From Candidatus Kapaibacterium thiocyanatum (GTDB lineage Bacteria > Bacteroidota > Ignavibacteria > Kapaibacteriales > Kapaibacteriaceae): a DNA stretch of 64,000 bases. Every line of letters starts with the position of its first letter. The stretch's first letter is position 1. This document shows positions 49,012 to 57,305 of this stretch, in pieces. The stretch is taken from contig MKVH01000013.1 in NCBI GenBank assembly GCA_001899175.1, forward strand, positions 186,001-250,000, given 5' to 3'. The notes beneath the pieces are model-generated. The model did no database searches, was not told where the DNA came from, and saw only the letters and a list, made by a program, of their open reading frames with translations. The position numbers and the translations under genes were made by a program.

Positions 49012-50802
49012 ATGAATACACTGCAACTGTTCGTTCTGACGGCGTTGGTCGTGCCCGCAACGATGCAGGCACAACCCGGACAGGCTTATAGCCATGGCGA
49101 TCCGACGGCCGAAGAACAGTACATGCTGGAACTGATCAATCGTGCACGCAGGGACCCCGTGGCCGAGGGTGCTCGTCTTATGGATACGGACGATGCGGCC
49201 GTCCAGATGGCCTATCAGTACTTCCATATCGACAAGGCACAGACGAAGCAGGCCTTCACGACATACCCCGAGCGTCCTCCCCTGGCCTTCCATCCGGCCC
49301 TGATCGATGCCGCGCGTGGTCATACGGCGGACATGATCGCCCACAATTTCCAGGGACACAACAGTTCGAACGGCGACGATCTCACGAAGCGCTATCAGAA
49401 CGTCGGCTATCAATCCCAGGGTATGTATGGCGAGAACGTTTCTGCCTATTCCGAAAGCGTGTGGTATGGGCATTGCGGACTGAACGTGGACTGGGGCGAG
49501 GCTAATCAGCAAGAACTTGGCCATCGCGTCAACCTCATGAACTTCTCCAACTACGTCTTCACGGAAATCGGCATCGGCATCACGCATACGAACGGTGGCT
49601 TGCAGTCAGGCACCGTGGGACCGATCGTGATCACGCAGGACTTCGGCATGAGGTCGACGATCTATGTCACGGGCGTCGTCTACAAGGACGATAACAACAA
49701 CGGCTTCTACGATATCGGCGAAGGCCTCGCCGGTGTGAAGATCATGCCGAGCAGCGGCACCTACTATGCCGTCAGCTCGACGTCCGGCGGCTATGCCATC
49801 CCCTACACCGGTTCGGGATCCATGACCTTCACGGCAAGCGGAGGAGCGCTGGCAGGTACGATGACGATGACGGCATCGTTGCCCGGTCAGGAGAACGTCA
49901 AGCTCGACTTCGTCGCGTCGACGCAGCTTCCGACCGCCGTCGCTCTCCGTCTTCCCGCCAACAATGCGACGAACGTGACGCCTTCCTCGACGCCCTTCAC
50001 ATGGGGTTCGACGGGATCGGGCAGCACGTATACGATCGAGATCGCCACGGCGCAGAACTTCGCCGCCGCTACCGTGATCACGTCGCAGACGACGAGCGAT
50101 ACGACCTTCAGCTACTCCCTGCCTGGATGCCAGAAGCGTTTCTTCTGGCGCGTCCGTGCCGCCAACAGCGCAGGCAATGGTCCCTGGTCCACGGTCTTCG
50201 CCCTCACGACGGGCGGCAGCGCTCCAGGACTTCCCGTCCTCGTCTCACCTGTCGGTGCGGTAACGGTCGATCATGACGCCGACGTCCACTTCTCGTGGAA
50301 TCTCGTACCCGCTTCGGGTACCTACCACATCCGTATCTCGCGCAATGCAGATTTGACGAGTCCCCTCGTCGACGATTCGACGATCCAGGCAACCACGTTC
50401 GACGTCGCAGCAGCGACGATCGCCGACAAGCCGTTCTACTGGGGCGTCAGGGCGCATGGAGAGCCCTGTGGCTGGGGACAATGGACGATCAAATCCGTGA
50501 CGCCGACGGTCACGTCGGTGGATGAAGAAACGGTATCGGGACCGGGCCTCGTTATCTTCCCGAATCCCGTCACCGCCACATCGACGCTCGTCATGAACGT
50601 CCCTGCCGGTGGAATGGCGATACTGCGTCTGGTCGACGCCGGTGGAAGTGTCGTCGCTACCCGGCGCATAGCAGTCGATGCGGGCCGTACGGCGGTACCG
50701 CTGTCGATGCTCGTCGATGCGAACGTAGCCCAGGGTATCTATGGTATCGTGCTGTCGTGCGATACGTACGTCCAGCGCGTGAACGTCGCCATCGTGCGAT
50801 AG
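49012..50802 (+). CDS. Secreted CAP-domain protein with T9SS sorting domain (paralogue 2)
   Basis: This 596-residue protein repeats the architecture of the preceding gene domain for domain: signal peptide (FVLTALVVPATMQAQ), CAP domain (QYMLELINRARRDPVAEG, MYGENVSAY), the NNGFYDIGEGLAGVKI segment, fibronectin-like repeats (FFWRVRAANSAG, FYWGVRAHGE) and the T9SS sorting domain (IFPNPVTATSTLVMNVPAGG). Its ATG at 49012 has GAGAGTGGAGG just upstream; an open frame extending to 48847 is intergenic. The two are a tandem duplication that has diverged, mostly in the CAP N-terminus. It ends 11 bp from the convergent AlbA-type gene. Confidence 0.87.
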   Translation: MNTLQLFVLTALVVPATMQAQPGQAYSHGDPTAEEQYMLELINRARRDPVAEGARLMDTDDAAVQMAYQYFHIDKAQTKQAFTTYPERPPLAFHPALIDAARGHTADMIAHNFQGHNSSNGDDLTKRYQNVGYQSQGMYGENVSAYSESVWYGHCGLNVDWGEANQQELGHRVNLMNFSNYVFTEIGIGITHTNGGLQSGTVGPIVITQDFGMRSTIYVTGVVYKDDNNNGFYDIGEGLAGVKIMPSSGTYYAVSSTSGGYAIPYTGSGSMTFTASGGALAGTMTMTASLPGQENVKLDFVASTQLPTAVALRLPANNATNVTPSSTPFTWGSTGSGSTYTIEIATAQNFAAATVITSQTTSDTTFSYSLPGCQKRFFWRVRAANSAGNGPWSTVFALTTGGSAPGLPVLVSPVGAVTVDHDADVHFSWNLVPASGTYHIRISRNADLTSPLVDDSTIQATTFDVAAATIADKPFYWGVRAHGEPCGWGQWTIKSVTPTVTSVDEETVSGPGLVIFPNPVTATSTLVMNVPAGGMAILRLVDAGGSVVATRRIAVDAGRTAVPLSMLVDANVAQGIYGIVLSCDTYVQRVNVAIVR

Positions 50803-50813
50803 GACGACGCGAT

Positions 50814-51461
50814 CTATACCAGCGTGAAATAGTCATGTCCGTTGTCGGTGTGTATATGCAACACACCGGCACGGACAAGTTTTACGAGGGTTTGCGATGC
50901 ACGGCGTTTGGAGATGTTGACGAGCCGTGCGAAATCCATGACCGAAGCCTTGCCGTAGCGTTCGAGGAACGTGAACAGACGTCGTTCGCGATCGCCGATG
51001 GTGATCGTCATCGGTGCTGCGTACGGGCTCTGTCCGGCCAGGATACGAGCCATTTCCTTGCTCGCAGTGACGGAATTTTCACCCTGCCGGATATAGGCCT
51101 TGCGCTCGTGCGGCCGCTCCGCGGGATCGTCACTGATCAACCGGTGTGGCTTATGTTCCGAATTCGGAATGTGGACGACGATGACGTCCTTGTACTCGAT
51201 CTCCACCACTTCGATGTCCAGTTCGAGCGGCGGCACGATGGCGTGGCTGGCGGTGAGGACCTGGTCGGCTTCCTCCTTCTCGCTCACCACGCCGATGATG
51301 GAGCCGTCGTCATCGACGCCGACGATCAGATAGCCCCCGGCAGTATTGGCGAGGGCTATGATCTCCCGGGCGATCTTCTCGGAGGTGGTGAACTTCCGTT
51401 TGAATTCAACGGTCGACGACTCACCTCCGGCAATGATCTCGCGCAGCTCATGCCGTCTCAT
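50814..51461 (-). CDS. AlbA_2/Schlafen-type putative DNA-binding protein
   Basis: The 215-residue protein begins with MRRHELREIIAGGESSTVEFKRKF and FTTSEKIAREIIALANTAGGYLIVGVDDDG, the signature of the AlbA_2 (Schlafen AAA_4) domain. The C-terminal third (about 150-215) reads as a winged helix: DRERRLFTFLERYGKASVMDF, then SKRRASQTLVKLVRAGVL. This resembles bacterial transcriptional regulators with an N-terminal AlbA_2 domain, but no nuclease residues can be assigned. Its start overlaps the stop of the peptide-binding lipoprotein gene (ATGA), an odd pairing. The ATG at 51461 is chosen because homology starts there; the frame is open upstream only within the other gene. Confidence 0.75.
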   Translation of the reverse strand: MRRHELREIIAGGESSTVEFKRKFTTSEKIAREIIALANTAGGYLIVGVDDDGSIIGVVSEKEEADQVLTASHAIVPPLELDIEVVEIEYKDVIVVHIPNSEHKPHRLISDDPAERPHERKAYIRQGENSVTASKEMARILAGQSPYAAPMTITIGDRERRLFTFLERYGKASVMDFARLVNISKRRASQTLVKLVRAGVLHIHTDNGHDYFTLV

Positions 51462-53269
51462 TGTACGGGCGCGTATTTCCAACTGGACTTCGGCACCCAC
51501 CATTGCGTGGGATTGTAGCCAGGGCGGATGAAGGTGAACTGCACGTTCTGCAGTCTGCGATTGTAGACGGCAGGAAAGAGGGGCATCCAGAGGAACGTAT
51601 AGGGTTGTTCGTCGACGACGATGCGCTGGAACTCGTGCATGTATTCCTTGCGCTTCGTTTCGTCGAACTCTATACGATTGAGTTCCATCAGTTCGTCCGC
51701 ACGCTTGTTGCGGAAGCCAACGTAGTTGGATCCCTTGTTGTCGGCCTGCGACGAATGCCACAGTTGATACGGGTCGCTCGGAATGGGATCGTTCACCCAC
51801 GAACCGATGTAGGCATCGAACTTCCGCGTACGGAGATTCTCGAGGAAGACCGCCCATTCGAGCTTCTGGATGGAGACCTTGATACCGACCTTCTTGCATT
51901 CGTCGGTGACGATGAGGGCGATCTGTTCGCGCGCTTCGTTACCGGAGTTGAGCAGGAAGGAGAAGGCCAGATCCGTGCGGCGTCCGTCGATCATCTTGTC
52001 CAGGTACCCGTCGTTGTCGCTGTCTCCCCATCCCGCTTCCGCGAGAAGAGCCTTGGCCTTGGCCGGATTGTAGTCGACGGCCTGGATGGAATTGTCGTAT
52101 TCCTTGCTCTGGGGATAGATCGGCGAGTTGATCGGTTTGGCGATACCACGCAGGATCTGCTTCATGAGGGCATCGCGATCGACGAGATGCGACAGGGCCC
52201 GGCGTACACGCTTGTCGCTGAGCGTCGGGCGTGCCGTATTCCATCCGATGTAGGTGTAGGCCTGGCTTTCGTAGGTGCGCTTTGCGAGATGCGGCGTGCG
52301 ATTCGTATCAACTTCCTCTTCGAACTTGATTGGCGGAACGTACTCCATGAAGTCGAGCTCACCGTTCTTCAGCGCCGTCACAGCAGCGGAACGGTCCGGC
52401 ACGACGCGATAGATGAGCTTCTCGGCATAGGCCGGGTTGACTTTCGAATCCTTGTTCCAGTACTTGTCGTTGCGGCGCAGCGTGATGTTCTCGTGCGTCT
52501 TCCATTCTTCGAAGACGTACGGACCCGAACCGACGTTCATCGCGGGATCGAGCTTGATCTCCGGCTTGCCGAACCAGTGTCCGAAGTCCTTCATGGCGGT
52601 GTTCTTTTCCGCCAGGGCAAGATCGTTGGTCTCGGCGAAGGTGTACTTGTCCGTCAGGTTCTGCGGATCCATCTTGTGCTTGGCCAGGATGTACATGGCA
52701 CCAAGATGGAATTCGGCGAGGAAGTACGGGCGCGACATCGTGACGATGATCGTCCGATCGTCGGGCGACGTCACGTCCTTCACGTCTTCGTAATAGTTGC
52801 GGTTCGGCGCGGCGTCGATGACGAAGGGATTCTTCATCGCCTTGAAGGAGAAGATGACGTCCTTGCCCGTCAGCGGCTTGCCATCGCTGAAGGTGATGCC
52901 TTCGCGCAGCTTGAATGTATAGGTCAGGTGATCGTCGGAGATCGTCGGACGTGCTTCGACGAGCGTAGGTGTGAGTTCCAGCGTGGTGAAGTCCTGATCG
53001 AGCAGTTTCTCGTAGACCCTGTCGGCGATCGCGCGTCCCGATGCATCGTTGATGACGATGGGATTGATGCCTTCCGCATCGGACAGTTCGTGGATGATGA
53101 GCCATTCGCCCTTGACGGGCGTACCGGCGTCACCTGCGGCAGCTCCCCCTTCGGGGTCGCCGCACGAGGCCAGCATGACGGAACAGGCGATGGCCGAGAG
53201 CAGCACACCGCTGCCATGCCGCCGCGATGGGTCGAGAAACGTACGTATCTGCTGGAACAACGACATCAT
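51458..53269 (-). CDS. Peptide/nickel-type ABC substrate-binding lipoprotein (family 5)
   Basis: The 603-residue protein has a lipobox (VMLASC, Cys at about residue 36) and the DppA/OppA fold: LTPTLVEARPTISDDHLTYTFKLREGITFSDGKPLTGKDVIFSF in adjoining stretches, GSGPYVFEEWKTHENITLRRN, then VRRALSHLVDRDALM. Family 5 proteins bind oligopeptides, heme or nickel for ABC importers. No permease genes are adjacent; the AlbA-type gene overlaps its stop codon. AAAGGATGAC precedes two adjacent ATGs; I take the first. The gene follows hprK after about 50 bp. Confidence 0.9.
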   Translation of the reverse strand: MMSLFQQIRTFLDPSRRHGSGVLLSAIACSVMLASCGDPEGGAAAGDAGTPVKGEWLIIHELSDAEGINPIVINDASGRAIADRVYEKLLDQDFTTLELTPTLVEARPTISDDHLTYTFKLREGITFSDGKPLTGKDVIFSFKAMKNPFVIDAAPNRNYYEDVKDVTSPDDRTIIVTMSRPYFLAEFHLGAMYILAKHKMDPQNLTDKYTFAETNDLALAEKNTAMKDFGHWFGKPEIKLDPAMNVGSGPYVFEEWKTHENITLRRNDKYWNKDSKVNPAYAEKLIYRVVPDRSAAVTALKNGELDFMEYVPPIKFEEEVDTNRTPHLAKRTYESQAYTYIGWNTARPTLSDKRVRRALSHLVDRDALMKQILRGIAKPINSPIYPQSKEYDNSIQAVDYNPAKAKALLAEAGWGDSDNDGYLDKMIDGRRTDLAFSFLLNSGNEAREQIALIVTDECKKVGIKVSIQKLEWAVFLENLRTRKFDAYIGSWVNDPIPSDPYQLWHSSQADNKGSNYVGFRNKRADELMELNRIEFDETKRKEYMHEFQRIVVDEQPYTFLWMPLFPAVYNRRLQNVQFTFIRPGYNPTQWWVPKSSWKYAPVQ

Positions 53270-53318
53270 GTCATCCTTTATGGTTGGTTGTCTGTATTCG
53301 TATCCTCTATCGCGAACG

Positions 53319-54335
53319 TCATTCGTCGTCGCTCTGGAAGTAGGCGACGTGACGTTGCTCGAACGAGCCCGGATTGGCCTGTCTGCGCTTGATCTCCTGC
53401 TGAAGTCTCTCCGAGAATACCTTGCTCGCATTGTATCCGTAGGTGCGGAGCAGATAGTTGAGGGCGATGGTTTCCGAAATGACGGTCACGTTCTTGCCCG
53501 GAAAGATCGGCAGTTTCACTGTCCCTATCTCCACACCGAGGAGATCGACCGTCGCCTCGTCCAGTCCCGTTCGATTGTATTCGCGCGTCGGCTCGTATTC
53601 CTCGAGCTCGACGATGATTTCGAGACGCTTCTGGAACCGTATGGCGCGGACGCCGAACATCTTCCGTACGTCGATGACGCCCAGTCCCCTGATCTCCATG
53701 AAATGCTTGACGAGCGTCGTACCCGTCCCCATCAGGATGCTCTCGCGCTTCTTCGTCAGCACGACGATGTCGTCCGACACCAGCCTGTGGCCGCGTTCGA
53801 CGAGGTCGAGAGCGATCTCCGACTTGCCGATGCCGCTGCGTCCCGTGAAGAGCATGCCCACGCCGTAGACGTCGACGAAGGATCCGTGCATGCTGATCTG
53901 GGCCGAGAACTGGTCGTCCAGATACTCGCTCAGCAGATAGCTCGACTTCGTCGTGTCATGCGTGGTGGAAAGCAACGCGACCCCGTTCTCGCGCGCGAGC
54001 GCGACGAGATCGGGGTCGAGAATGTGTCCGTTCGCCAGTACGATACAGGGAACGTTGAATGCGCAGATGTTCTGGAAGGCCGCTGCCCGTTCCTCGTCCG
54101 ACAGACTCTTCAGATAGTAGAACTCCGTGTTCCCGAACAACTGGACACGATAGTGCGTGAAGAACTCCGTGTAGCCGGCGAGCGCGAGCTGCGGCCGGTG
54201 GAGGCTCTTGTCGGTAATCAGGTTGTCGAGACCGATCTCACCGGTCAGAACGGTAAGCTTGACCGGACAATTCAGCAGTTCACGTACGGTAATGGCTTCC
54301 TTGACGTACGGAACCACGGTCTTCGCAAAGGGCAT
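53319..54335 (-). CDS. hprK: HPr kinase/phosphorylase
   Basis: HprK phosphorylates a serine of HPr-like proteins in Gram-positive catabolite control; in Gram-negatives its role is less clear and often linked to envelope or nitrogen regulation. The 338-residue product has the N-terminal HprK domain (RPQLALAGYTEFF, GNTEFYYLKSL), His150 before the P-loop (SMHGSFVDVYGVGML), Walker A GRSGIGKS at 165-172, LVSDDIVVL and the signature EIRGLGVIDVRKMFG. No HPr or other PTS gene lies in the window. It sits 27 bp after hpf on the same strand. Confidence 0.93.
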   Translation of the reverse strand: MPFAKTVVPYVKEAITVRELLNCPVKLTVLTGEIGLDNLITDKSLHRPQLALAGYTEFFTHYRVQLFGNTEFYYLKSLSDEERAAAFQNICAFNVPCIVLANGHILDPDLVALARENGVALLSTTHDTTKSSYLLSEYLDDQFSAQISMHGSFVDVYGVGMLFTGRSGIGKSEIALDLVERGHRLVSDDIVVLTKKRESILMGTGTTLVKHFMEIRGLGVIDVRKMFGVRAIRFQKRLEIIVELEEYEPTREYNRTGLDEATVDLLGVEIGTVKLPIFPGKNVTVISETIALNYLLRTYGYNASKVFSERLQQEIKRRQANPGSFEQRHVAYFQSDDE

Positions 54336-54362
54336 GCGGATGTACCAGTGATATTGGGAGGG

Positions 54363-54665
54363 TCATTCGCGAATGGTTTCCCGCGGCGCTTCCATGCGCG
54401 TCTTCAGCTTGCGGAGCTGGCGTACGACCTTTTCTGCGGCATCGTGGATAGCCTTGGTGAACTCGCCCGTCGTTTCCCGTGCCACGATGGTATGGCCATC
54501 CACCCGTACCGTGTATTCGCATGACTTGTGCGTGTTCTCATCGAGGATCGCATCGATCCTGATGATGTTGTCATGGAACTTCTCGAAGTGAAGGGCGGCA
54601 TCGACGGCAGCCTTGTGCTCGTCATCCGTAAGCTTGCAGTGCCGTGCCGTTACGTGGATATCCAT
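54363..54665 (-). CDS. hpf: Ribosome hibernation promoting factor (short HPF/RaiA type)
   Basis: The 100-residue protein is the single HPF/RaiA domain: MDIHVTARHCKLTDDEHKAAVD, LHFEKFHDNIIRIDAIL, YTVRVDGHTIVARETTGEF and the basic helix HDAAEKVVRQLRKLKTRME. It has no C-terminal dimerisation domain, so it is the short form that works with or without a separate partner. It binds the 30S decoding site in stationary phase. The hpf-hprK order resembles the rpoN-linked region of proteobacteria, where hpf, ptsN and hprK are neighbours, but no rpoN or ptsN is present here. Confidence 0.9.
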   Translation of the reverse strand: MDIHVTARHCKLTDDEHKAAVDAALHFEKFHDNIIRIDAILDENTHKSCEYTVRVDGHTIVARETTGEFTKAIHDAAEKVVRQLRKLKTRMEAPRETIRE

Positions 54666-54744
54666 GGCGAAACCTTCCCGATGTTGTGGAACATTGCAAG
54701 GCTTACCCGAAGGTACACCTTTTTGCCGTTCAAAGTCAAGCGCG

Positions 54745-55560
54745 CTATCGCAGGAAGATGCTCACTCCCCCGTGGATGCCGATGCCTCCGGCCTGGAACC
54801 GGTACGATCGTGCGGCAGCCTGCGACAGTGCGGGAACGTATTGGGAAAACTGCTGAAACATGTCGGCTGAAAAAGGAAGAACCGAGTATGACACTTCGAA
54901 ATACAAGGCAGCACCAATCCTGGTTGTAGAGCGTTTGTCCCAGCCGAGCGATACACCTGCTCGGACGAGGAAGGCGGGCGTGTAGTGTGTCTCATCGTAA
55001 CGGACACCGGAGGGACGACTACCGCCCTGCGGTGTATTCGCCACGCTTTCTTCCCACGTCATGCCCACGGCACCCATTCCGACACCGGCACCGACGTAGC
55101 CGGTGAACTGGCGCTGGATCGGAAAATAATCGGCGGTGAGGAATATGGGAATGACGTTCATCACGACGGCCTGCGTGAGCGTCTGTGCGGGGCCTACGGC
55201 CGAATCGCGGAACCGGGGGTCGTAGGTATAGGTTTCGCGCACCGTGGCGCGATAGTAGGACCCCGTGACGCCGATGGCCAGATCGCCAAGCTGGAAGCTG
55301 GAGATACCGAAGGTGAGGCCGATAGGTACGTCGAAAGTCGATGCCCCGCCGCCCAGCAACGACTGATAGTCCTTGAAGAAGTCCGTCGAATGCAGCCCCA
55401 TCATCCATACGACGTCGCCGTAGATGCGTACCGGGCGCCCCTTGCGCTTGGCCACGGTATCGGGCGTCATCGCATGACACGACGCACCGGCGATGAGGAT
55501 GACGAGGACGAAGAGGACCCGCTTACAGAATCCGCTTGCCCATCGAGGAGGTAACGACAT
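54745..55560 (-). CDS. Outer-membrane beta-barrel protein, unknown function
   Basis: The 271-residue protein has a signal peptide (VLFVLVILIAGASCHA) and short alternating strands with aromatic girdles, such as VPIGLTFGISSFQLGDLAIGVTGSYY in two adjoining stretches and FTGYVGAGVGMGAVGMTWEE. It ends in GIHGGVSIFLR. This fits a small outer-membrane barrel, but I recognise no named family. A lipobox-like ASC occurs at the cleavage site, so a lipoprotein form is possible. It overlaps the end of the arginase gene by 38 bp. A function in the arginase or accD unit is not apparent. Confidence 0.65.
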   Translation of the reverse strand: MSLPPRWASGFCKRVLFVLVILIAGASCHAMTPDTVAKRKGRPVRIYGDVVWMMGLHSTDFFKDYQSLLGGGASTFDVPIGLTFGISSFQLGDLAIGVTGSYYRATVRETYTYDPRFRDSAVGPAQTLTQAVVMNVIPIFLTADYFPIQRQFTGYVGAGVGMGAVGMTWEESVANTPQGGSRPSGVRYDETHYTPAFLVRAGVSLGWDKRSTTRIGAALYFEVSYSVLPFSADMFQQFSQYVPALSQAAARSYRFQAGGIGIHGGVSIFLR

Positions 55561-56440
55561 CGGATGCGAACTCGGCCGTGTTGTTGCGTTGATCGAGAAT
55601 AGGATTCACTTCCGCGACCTCGAGCGAGGCATAGGCGTCGACCTGGCTGATCATCTCCATGAAGAGATGGGTTTCGCGATACGTCAGCCCACCGGGAACG
55701 GGCGTACCCACACCGGGTGCGAAACTCGGATCCACACCATCGACATCGAAGGAAATGTGGAGGTGATCCACACTGCGTGCCATGTCCTCGAGTACGCGCG
55801 AAGCGATTTCATACATTCCGAGCTTGTCCACATCGAACATGGTATAGGCGGCGACGCCGAGCTCCTTGATCAGCTCGCGTTCACCGGGATCGATGGAGCG
55901 CAGGCCGACGATCGCGAGGTTTCTCGGATCGAGCTTCGGGAAGTCGCCCGCGATCGACGTCAGGGTCGGATGTCCGTGTCCCATGGCGATAGCCAGGGGC
56001 ATTCCGTGGATATTGCCGCTGGGCGTGGTCGCTGCCGTGTTCATGTCGGCATGGGCATCGATCCATATCACACCGAGCGTCTTGCCGTGCTGCTTGCAGT
56101 GAGCGCCGATACCGGCGAGCGAGCCGACACTCATGGAATGGTCACCACCGAGAATCAGGGGGAAGTCCCCTTCGTCGAGCACCGTCTTCACACGTGCGGC
56201 GAGGACGTGACTCATCTCGGCGATTTCCGGCAGGTACTTCAGGCGTGAGTCCGCCATCTCCTGCACTTCGATGTTACGGATCGGAATATCGCCTTCATCG
56301 ATCACCGTATAGCCGAGCGACTCGAGCTTCCTGTCCACGTCGGCGATACGCAGGGCCGACGGCCCCATATCGACGCCGCGCCTGTCGGCACCGAGGTCGA
56401 TGGGAAAGCCGATGATACGGACACGTGTGGGCTTATGCAT
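55523..56440 (-). CDS. rocF: Arginase (ureohydrolase family)
   Basis: Arginase splits arginine into ornithine and urea using a di-manganese site. The 305-residue protein has the three metal motifs: GGDHS with His101, WIDAHADMN with Asp128, His130 and Asp132, and SFDVDGVDP with Asp232 and Asp234. The SGNIHGMPLAIAMGHG segment and N-terminal IIGFPIDLGADRRGVDMGPSA fit the Bacillus-type arginase more than agmatinase or formimidoylglutamase. Its start overlaps the accD stop by 8 bp, an unusual co-transcription that could link nitrogen and lipid metabolism or be incidental. No urease genes are in the window. Confidence 0.92.
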   Translation of the reverse strand: MHKPTRVRIIGFPIDLGADRRGVDMGPSALRIADVDRKLESLGYTVIDEGDIPIRNIEVQEMADSRLKYLPEIAEMSHVLAARVKTVLDEGDFPLILGGDHSMSVGSLAGIGAHCKQHGKTLGVIWIDAHADMNTAATTPSGNIHGMPLAIAMGHGHPTLTSIAGDFPKLDPRNLAIVGLRSIDPGERELIKELGVAAYTMFDVDKLGMYEIASRVLEDMARSVDHLHISFDVDGVDPSFAPGVGTPVPGGLTYRETHLFMEMISQVDAYASLEVAEVNPILDQRNNTAEFASDVVTSSMGKRIL

Positions 56441-57284
56441 GTACCCCTCCCATGAGGTGGTTCAGCACGGTGGATAGCGTACCCTTGAGTTCCTTGCGTT
56501 CCACGACGAGATCGACGAAGCCGTGTTCGAGCAGGAATTCGGAGCGCTGGAATCCTTCGGGAAGTTTCTTGCGGATGGTCTGTTCGATGACGCGTGGTCC
56601 TGCGAAGCCGATGAGGGCCTTGGGTTCGGCGATGATGACGTCGCCGAGCATCGCATAGGAAGCACTTACGCCACCGGTCGTGGGATCGCTGAGAATGGAG
56701 ATGTAGGGCAGACGCGCTTCGGCCAGCTCGCCGAGAAAGGCACTGGTCTTGGCCATTTGCATCAGCGAAAGTGCGGCCTCCTGCATGCGGGCGCCGCCCG
56801 AAGCGCTGATGAAGATGAAGGGCATCCTGTTCTCGAGGGCCCGTCTGCCGGCACGTACGAACTTCTCGCCGACGACGCTTCCCATCGAACCGCCGATGAA
56901 GCCGAAGTTCATGCAGCCGAAGGCGATGGGGCGGCCATGCAGCGTTCCCGTACCCGTCGTGACGGCGTCGGGAAGATCGGTGCGGCTATAGGCTTCCTTG
57001 AGGCGGGCCTTGTAAGGCCTGGTATCGACGAAGTCCAGGGGATCGGCCGATCTGATGTTCCGGTCCGTTTCCTTCCATGAATCCTTGTCGATCAGTACGT
57101 CGATGTACTTGTTGCTGCCGATACGGAAATGGTGATTGCAGGTAGGACACGTAAAGGCGTTCTCTTCGAGTTCCTTGCGATAGATGATGGTCGAACAGCT
57201 CGGACATTTCGTCCACAGTCCGTCAGGCATCTCCCGCTGTGTCGTCTCGGATATGTTTTTGTTCTTGCGTAAAAACCAGGCCAT
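56433..57284 (-). CDS. accD: Acetyl-CoA carboxylase carboxyltransferase subunit beta
   Basis: AccD with AccA transfers CO2 from biotin to acetyl-CoA, giving malonyl-CoA. The 283-residue protein has the N-terminal zinc ribbon with Cys27, Cys30 (CPSC), Cys46 and Cys49 (CPTC), then the crotonase-fold carboxyltransferase: GGSMGSVVGEKFVRAG, ISASGGARMQEAALSLMQMAK, SDPTTGGVSASYAMLGD and IGFAGPRVIEQTI. All are normal. accA is not in the window. Malonyl-CoA made here would serve fatty acid synthesis and, in principle, the type III PKS at 11-12 kb. Confidence 0.96.
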   Translation of the reverse strand: MAWFLRKNKNISETTQREMPDGLWTKCPSCSTIIYRKELEENAFTCPTCNHHFRIGSNKYIDVLIDKDSWKETDRNIRSADPLDFVDTRPYKARLKEAYSRTDLPDAVTTGTGTLHGRPIAFGCMNFGFIGGSMGSVVGEKFVRAGRRALENRMPFIFISASGGARMQEAALSLMQMAKTSAFLGELAEARLPYISILSDPTTGGVSASYAMLGDVIIAEPKALIGFAGPRVIEQTIRKKLPEGFQRSEFLLEHGFVDLVVERKELKGTLSTVLNHLMGGVHA

Positions 57285-57305
57285 GATTCATCCTTCCATG
57301 CGACG

